Assembly: GCF_040939455.1 (NCBI RefSeq)
Contig: NC_134119.1
Span: 16,108,501-16,172,500, forward strand
Direction of reading: 5' to 3'
Source: Microcebus murinus
Lineage: Eukaryota > Chordata > Mammalia > Primates > Cheirogaleidae
DNA length: 64,000 bases
In this document: piece after piece, positions 59,961-64,000 of the stretch
How the letters are laid out: each line of letters opens with the position of its first letter
Position numbering within the stretch: the stretch's first letter is position 1
The notes under the pieces: generated by a model
Databases searched by the model: none
Told to the model about the DNA's origin: nothing
The model's input: the letters and a program-made list of their open reading frames with translations, nothing else
Program-made: the position numbers and the translations under genes

Positions 59961-60189
59961 TTTTTTTAGCAGACAAGTAGCTTTAAATAATTATCCGTAT
60001 TTTCAAGATTGCTATGAGAAAAAGTATTACATTGTGAAAAGGCTTTGAGAAGAGACATACCCAACTATGTGACTTTGGCCAATTTACTGAGTTTTCTTCA
60101 GCTTCTGTTCCCTACCATCCCCATAAAAGCAGATGATAAATCCATACTATAGGATGTTGTTGGAAGGCCAGTCTATAAGTCATGAACTG

Positions 60190-60670
60190 AATTAGTCCTT
60201 CTTAAATATAAGATCTATCACATTACTCTCACAATCAAGACCTTACTCTTAGTCCCAAGTACTTAATGCAAGGTGAAGAGTGTCAACATATTTTGGGCTC
60301 TATAAATTGGATATAAGTATCCTACTTTATTTCACAATTTCTCCAATCTAAACTGCCCTTCTCCCTCTATGATGCCTACACAACACTTGACACATCACTT
60401 CTCTCCTCCTTGTTTTAACAATCACTGCAAGTGCCATGTTCTTCCTGCAACTTGCCCCAACCAACCTTGTTCTCATACATATTTGCCTCTGAATTCCTGG
60501 GTGCTATAACTATACCAGTATTATACTAGATTATTTGATAATATTTTCCAACTGTTCTGCATAATATATGCCCCTTCAAGCATATTATAAGAACTATATC
60601 TTGAACATAGCATTAACCAAAGCTTTGGGAACTTAGTAAGCATATACTAAATATTCGTCAATTGATGGAC
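60190..60670 (+). mobile_element. L2 LINE 3' region
   Basis: 'GCAACTTGCCCCAACCAACC', 'GCCTCTGAATTCCTGGG', and the terminus 'TTAGTAAGCATATACTAAATATTCGTCAATTGATGG' (in pieces), the decayed 'agtaggcactcaataaatatttgttgaatg'. Confidence 0.65.
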
Positions 60671-60987
60671 AGAAAGATAGTAAATGACAGTGGATGAGAT
60701 AAACTTATAAAGTCAATGAAAAAGGGGATGCAGAAGACATAACATGAATACTTTCTCTTGTTTGTTTTTAGAGAGTAGATCCAGGTAAAGTTTCAAAAAA
60801 ATATTATGCACTTTTGCCACAGGATAAATATTTTAATTTTTGAGAATTTTTTAATGTTTAATTTTTGAGCATTTAAAAAATATTCAAAAAGCAGTGTTAT
60901 GTTCTCATCTAGCCATGTTAACAATACTTAGAGTTTCTAGAAAAAAAACTTATTTTTACATGAGACTTTGGTTATATACCATCTCTG

Positions 60988-61340
60988 TCTTAGTCTGTTT
61001 TGTGCTGCTATAATAGAAGACCAAAGACTGGGCACTATAAAATTAACAGAAATTTACTGGCTCGGAGTTCTGGCGGCTGAGAAGTCCAACATCAAAGTGC
61101 TGGCATCTTCTTGCTGCATCAGAACATGGGGGGAAGACATCACATAGTGGCAGACAAAGAGAGAGGGCAAGAGGGAGGAGGCCAGACTCACCCTTTTATA
61201 ATGGCACCAATCCTACCCATGACGGTAAAGCCATCATGACCTAATCACCTCTTGAAGGTCCTACCTCTTCATACTGTTACTAATGGCAATTAAATTTCAA
61301 CATGAGTTTTAGAGACGACAAACATTCAAACCATAGCATT
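60988..61340 (-). mobile_element. MaLR solo LTR, reverse
   Basis: 'GTCTTAGTCTGTTTTGTGCTG', 'AGACTGGGCACTATAAAATT', 'TCGGAGTTCTGGCGGCTGAG', 'CATCATGACCTAATCACCTC' and 'CAAACATTCAAACCATAGCA' are the complement of an ERVL-MaLR LTR from end to end. Confidence 0.88.
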
Positions 61341-61499
61341 CCCTGTTTAGGCTCATGGAAGTTTTTTATTTACTTTACTATTATAAATACCCACTTTATA
61401 TTTAGAAGTTTTCCAGATTCTGAAAGGTCAGTGGGATATTAGGAATGGCCTCTGTTCTCCACAAACTTACTTTTTCATTACTAAGATACAGAGATCAAA

Positions 61500-61550
61500 A
61501 AAGAAATAATAATATAAAATAAATAATATAAAATAAAATAATGATATAAA
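61500..61550 (+). repeat. AT-rich (AAATAATATAA)n-like low complexity
   Basis: Repeating units of AATAATATAAAATAA and close variants. Confidence 0.7.
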
Positions 61551-62559
61551 AACCCAGCCACAGCTGCCTGGCAGCAGTGTGTGACATAGTATGCCTTGCA
61601 GGAATGTGGATAATTTAGACAAATAGAAATAAATGGAAGAAACATATGGTCAGGAAAATAGATGAAAGTTATATTTATATCAATAACGTTTATTACATGT
61701 TTGGAAGACTATAAGGAGGTCAAGATAAATGAGGCTTGACTGAGAAGATTCTTGGTTTGTTTTGTTTAGAAAATAATAGACATGCATTAAAGATATCAAA
61801 AGTCTCCTCACAATTGAAATTTGGAGTTTTCTTTACCATGATCATGCAAAGATAGACTTGTTGTGGGGCTCCTCTGTGCATCATTGAACGTTACTGGCAT
61901 CCCTGACCGCCAATCACCAGATGACAATAGCCTCCTTCTCTTCTGGAGTTGTGAAAATCAAAAATGTCCCCAAATGACCCCTGAAGGAAAAAATCACTCC
62001 TAGTTGAGGATCACTGCAGTAAACAAATGCAGGATTTCCCTTAAGGGAGAAGACAAGGGGGTTTAGCCATGATATCTCTAAAGCTACTAACACCAGGATT
62101 TTTTGATACAGTTACAAAGTCATATGTTCTTTTTTGTTATTATGAAGAAAATTAATATCCAGAAGTTCTCTATTAGGTCTTACATTCTAATAAAAAAAAT
62201 CAACTTCTCCATTCCAGATCAGGAATTATCTTTTCTTTTTCCTTACATCCAGTGAAAACTACATATAGTAAATTCTATGCACTAAAAATTACAAGCCTTT
62301 TATGTAAAGAACAAAGGGGTTTCTGAGTTGACTCAAATATTATTTGCTGTAGGCCATGTAATGGTGCACTGTAACTATAAATTATTCGTAACCTAAGTGT
62401 ATGATAATTCCATAAAGCTGCCACGCTCTACTTCCAAATAATACATCTGGAAGGAAAAAGTCAAATGTGCTTCACCTCACAGCAAGATATAAAACTGTTG
62501 AAAAAAAATCATCATTACTGATTTCTTTCCTTAGAGGTTCTTACTGCATTTTCATGATG
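61551..62559. other. Intronic sequence, nothing clear recognised
   Basis: No frame above 60 codons, no repeat named. Confidence 0.5.
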
Positions 62560-62950
62560 GACACTGTTAATGGGCTGAATCGTGTCCCACCAAATTCTTA
62601 TGTCTAAGTCCCAACCCCAGTACCTCAGAATGGGACTCTATTTGGAGATAGGGTTATTAAGAGGTCATTAAATTAAAATAATGTGATTAGAGTGGGTTCT
62701 AATCCAATCTGACTGGTGTCTTTAAAAAAAGAGAAAGATAGAACACAAACGACTCAGGGAGAAGATCATGTTAAAATACAGAGAGAAGACAGCCATGTAC
62801 AAGACAAGGAGCAAAGCCTCAGAAGAACCTAACCTTGCTTCACCTTGACTTTGGACTTGTAGCCTCCAGGATCAGGAGAAAATATATTTCTGCTGTTTAA
62901 GCCATTCACTCTGTGGTACTTTGTTTTTGCAGCCCTAACAAACTAATAAA
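62560..62950 (+). mobile_element. MLT1A-type solo LTR (ERVL-MaLR)
   Basis: 'AGTCCCAACCCCAGTACCTCAG', 'TTTGGAGATAGGGTTATTAAG', 'AATCCAATCTGACTGGTGTC', 'GAAGACAGCCATGTACAAGAC', 'TTTAAGCCATTCACTCTGTGG' and 'GCAGCCCTAACAAACTAATA' run in full MLT1 order (in pieces). Confidence 0.93.
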
Positions 62951-63499
62951 AGCAATTCTCTATCTTCTCCTATAGTCATGCTACAAGGCCTTTGGCCTTC
63001 TTCTCACCACTTACCTGCTCATCTGCAGGTAATAGCACCATGCTGTGCAGATGATTTGGAAGGAATTTGATTTTGAGATCAATGATGAAGCACTAAACTG
63101 ACTTATACTAGAACATTTTCCATGAAGACATTTACAGGTATTAGAAGAGAAGCATGGCAGCTCTGAAAAATGATGGGCAGCAGATGAAATTAGAAAAGGG
63201 ACTCTCTCAGTTCTCCAAATGCATCCTGGCAGTTGACCTCAGCTTTCTCTGAAGATGCTCTGGGAAAACTTGACCTATCACCTTTGAGCAAGACAAATGC
63301 CATTCTCAATTTTAAAATATAGTTCTGTTGCTTCCTAGCTATATGCCTCATTTTCCAGATCTAAAAATGTAGGATGTCATAGATTTGTTTAATATAGCTG
63401 CTGCCCTGGCATCCATTCTGGGGCCTGACATAAGATATTTGAAACCCAGTTGTAGCCCATCGCCTCTGGCCTACTTACAATCTCCCCTTTCTGTGTGGT

Positions 63500-63895
63500 T
63501 GTATGTGATATGTTCTACATGTTCCTCATCCCACTGACCCAAAACCCAACTCTCTCCAACGAAAAAATCTGATCAACACCAGAGGCATGTAAATAAGATC
63601 CTCCTTCACGATGGTTTTCCTTACACCAGCCAATCCACACCCTATGGACAAGCCTAAGGGATAAAGCATGTGAACGCTGATAGAGGCAAAGTGCCACAGC
63701 TCCCCTCTCTTTCTCTCTCACTCCCCACTTGCTGGCTGAGCTCCCTCCCGACTTCCTGTTGGCTTCCCCAACCTCTTTGGGACCTGTGAGTAATACAGTT
63801 CTTGTGTTTCGTGCATTTTAATTTCACTTCCTCATTGTGTTTCACCTGACAAACACATCTGAACCTAACTTTCCTCCTCCTACCCCCACTCCCTG
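63500..63895 (+). mobile_element. LTR-like sequence, family not named
   Basis: 'CCACTTGCTGGCTGAGCTCC', 'GACTTCCTGTTGGCTTCCCC', 'CCTCTTTGGGACCTGTGAGT', then 'TTCACTTCCTCATTGTGTTTCACC': layout of an ERVL/ERV1-type LTR end. Frames on the minus strand (63-68 codons) are antisense to it. Confidence 0.5.
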
Positions 63896-64000
63896 GTCAG
63901 AGCTCTCCCAGAGAGTGGCTATCTTGGCTCACGGCCAGTCTCAAGAGAGAGAAACCTCAAGACCAAATTAGAAAGAAAACAAAACAGTAGAAATCACAAC

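Larger units (their letters stand above)
49911..64000 (-). other. MACROD2: MACROD2 upstream intron (partial)
   Basis: Sequence upstream of the acidic exon on the minus strand. The acceptor end (just above 49910) has a good pyrimidine tract. No other exon was recognised up to the right edge; the macro-domain exons must lie beyond it. Content is mainly MaLR and ERVL LTRs, L2 and MIR. From about 49.95 to 50.5 kb and 55.3 to 56.4 kb nothing is recognised. Confidence 0.6.

Overview
This window is nuclear DNA from a primate, most likely a strepsirrhine (lemur-type). Two intact Alu elements (13497-13820 and 35624-35953) carry the left-arm wording and mid-element TA-rich linker typical of lemur/loris Alus rather than human AluJ/S/Y, and the L1 3' ends are also not of the human L1PA type. 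The rest is the usual placental mix of L1, L2, MIR, MaLR/ERVL LTRs, MER5A, MER2 and other DNA-transposon fossils. No bacterial, plasmid or phage signal was seen.

Only one gene is supported: two short exons on the minus strand that fit the acidic C-terminal tail of MACROD2, the mono-ADP-ribosyl hydrolase whose gene is very long in mammals. The upstream exon (49866-49910, 45 nt) encodes the motif DDNNEEEDIEMKEDS. The second (42558-42641, 84 nt) is an in-frame, same-phase, lysine-rich block flanked by splice sites. Everything else is read as intron: at least 14 kb upstream, 7.2 kb between the exons, and at least 42 kb downstream. All other open frames of 60-172 codons look like chance frames or fossil transposon frames.

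Layout. 1-10.5 kb: intron with L2, MIR, MER5A, a MER58-like hAT and several LTRs. 10.55-17.58 kb: a near full-length minus-strand L1 inserted into a MIR, itself carrying an Alu with a perfect 14-bp target duplication. 18.6-20.35 kb: a twin-primed (5'-inverted) L1 with a perfect 18-bp duplication. 21.4-25.7 kb: two more L1 pieces, one interrupted in mid-codon by a later L1 tail. 26-38.9 kb: (AC)30, MLT1-type LTR, old L1M, L2, MER5A, MER2, Alu and HAL1-like pieces. 39-42.5 kb: little recognised. 42.5-49.9 kb: the two exons and the intron between them, which includes a CpG-retaining non-repetitive block (about 44.85-46.9 kb) and a 56-bp micro-insertion of an L1 tail. 50-64 kb: further intron rich in MaLR/ERVL LTRs and L2.

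I found no new biological system. The points most worth a second look are the basic cassette exon inside the acidic MACROD2 tail, the CpG-retaining intronic block, and the well-dated nest of retrotransposon insertions. Repeat family names are from memory of consensus sequences and boundaries are approximate unless a target-site duplication fixes them.
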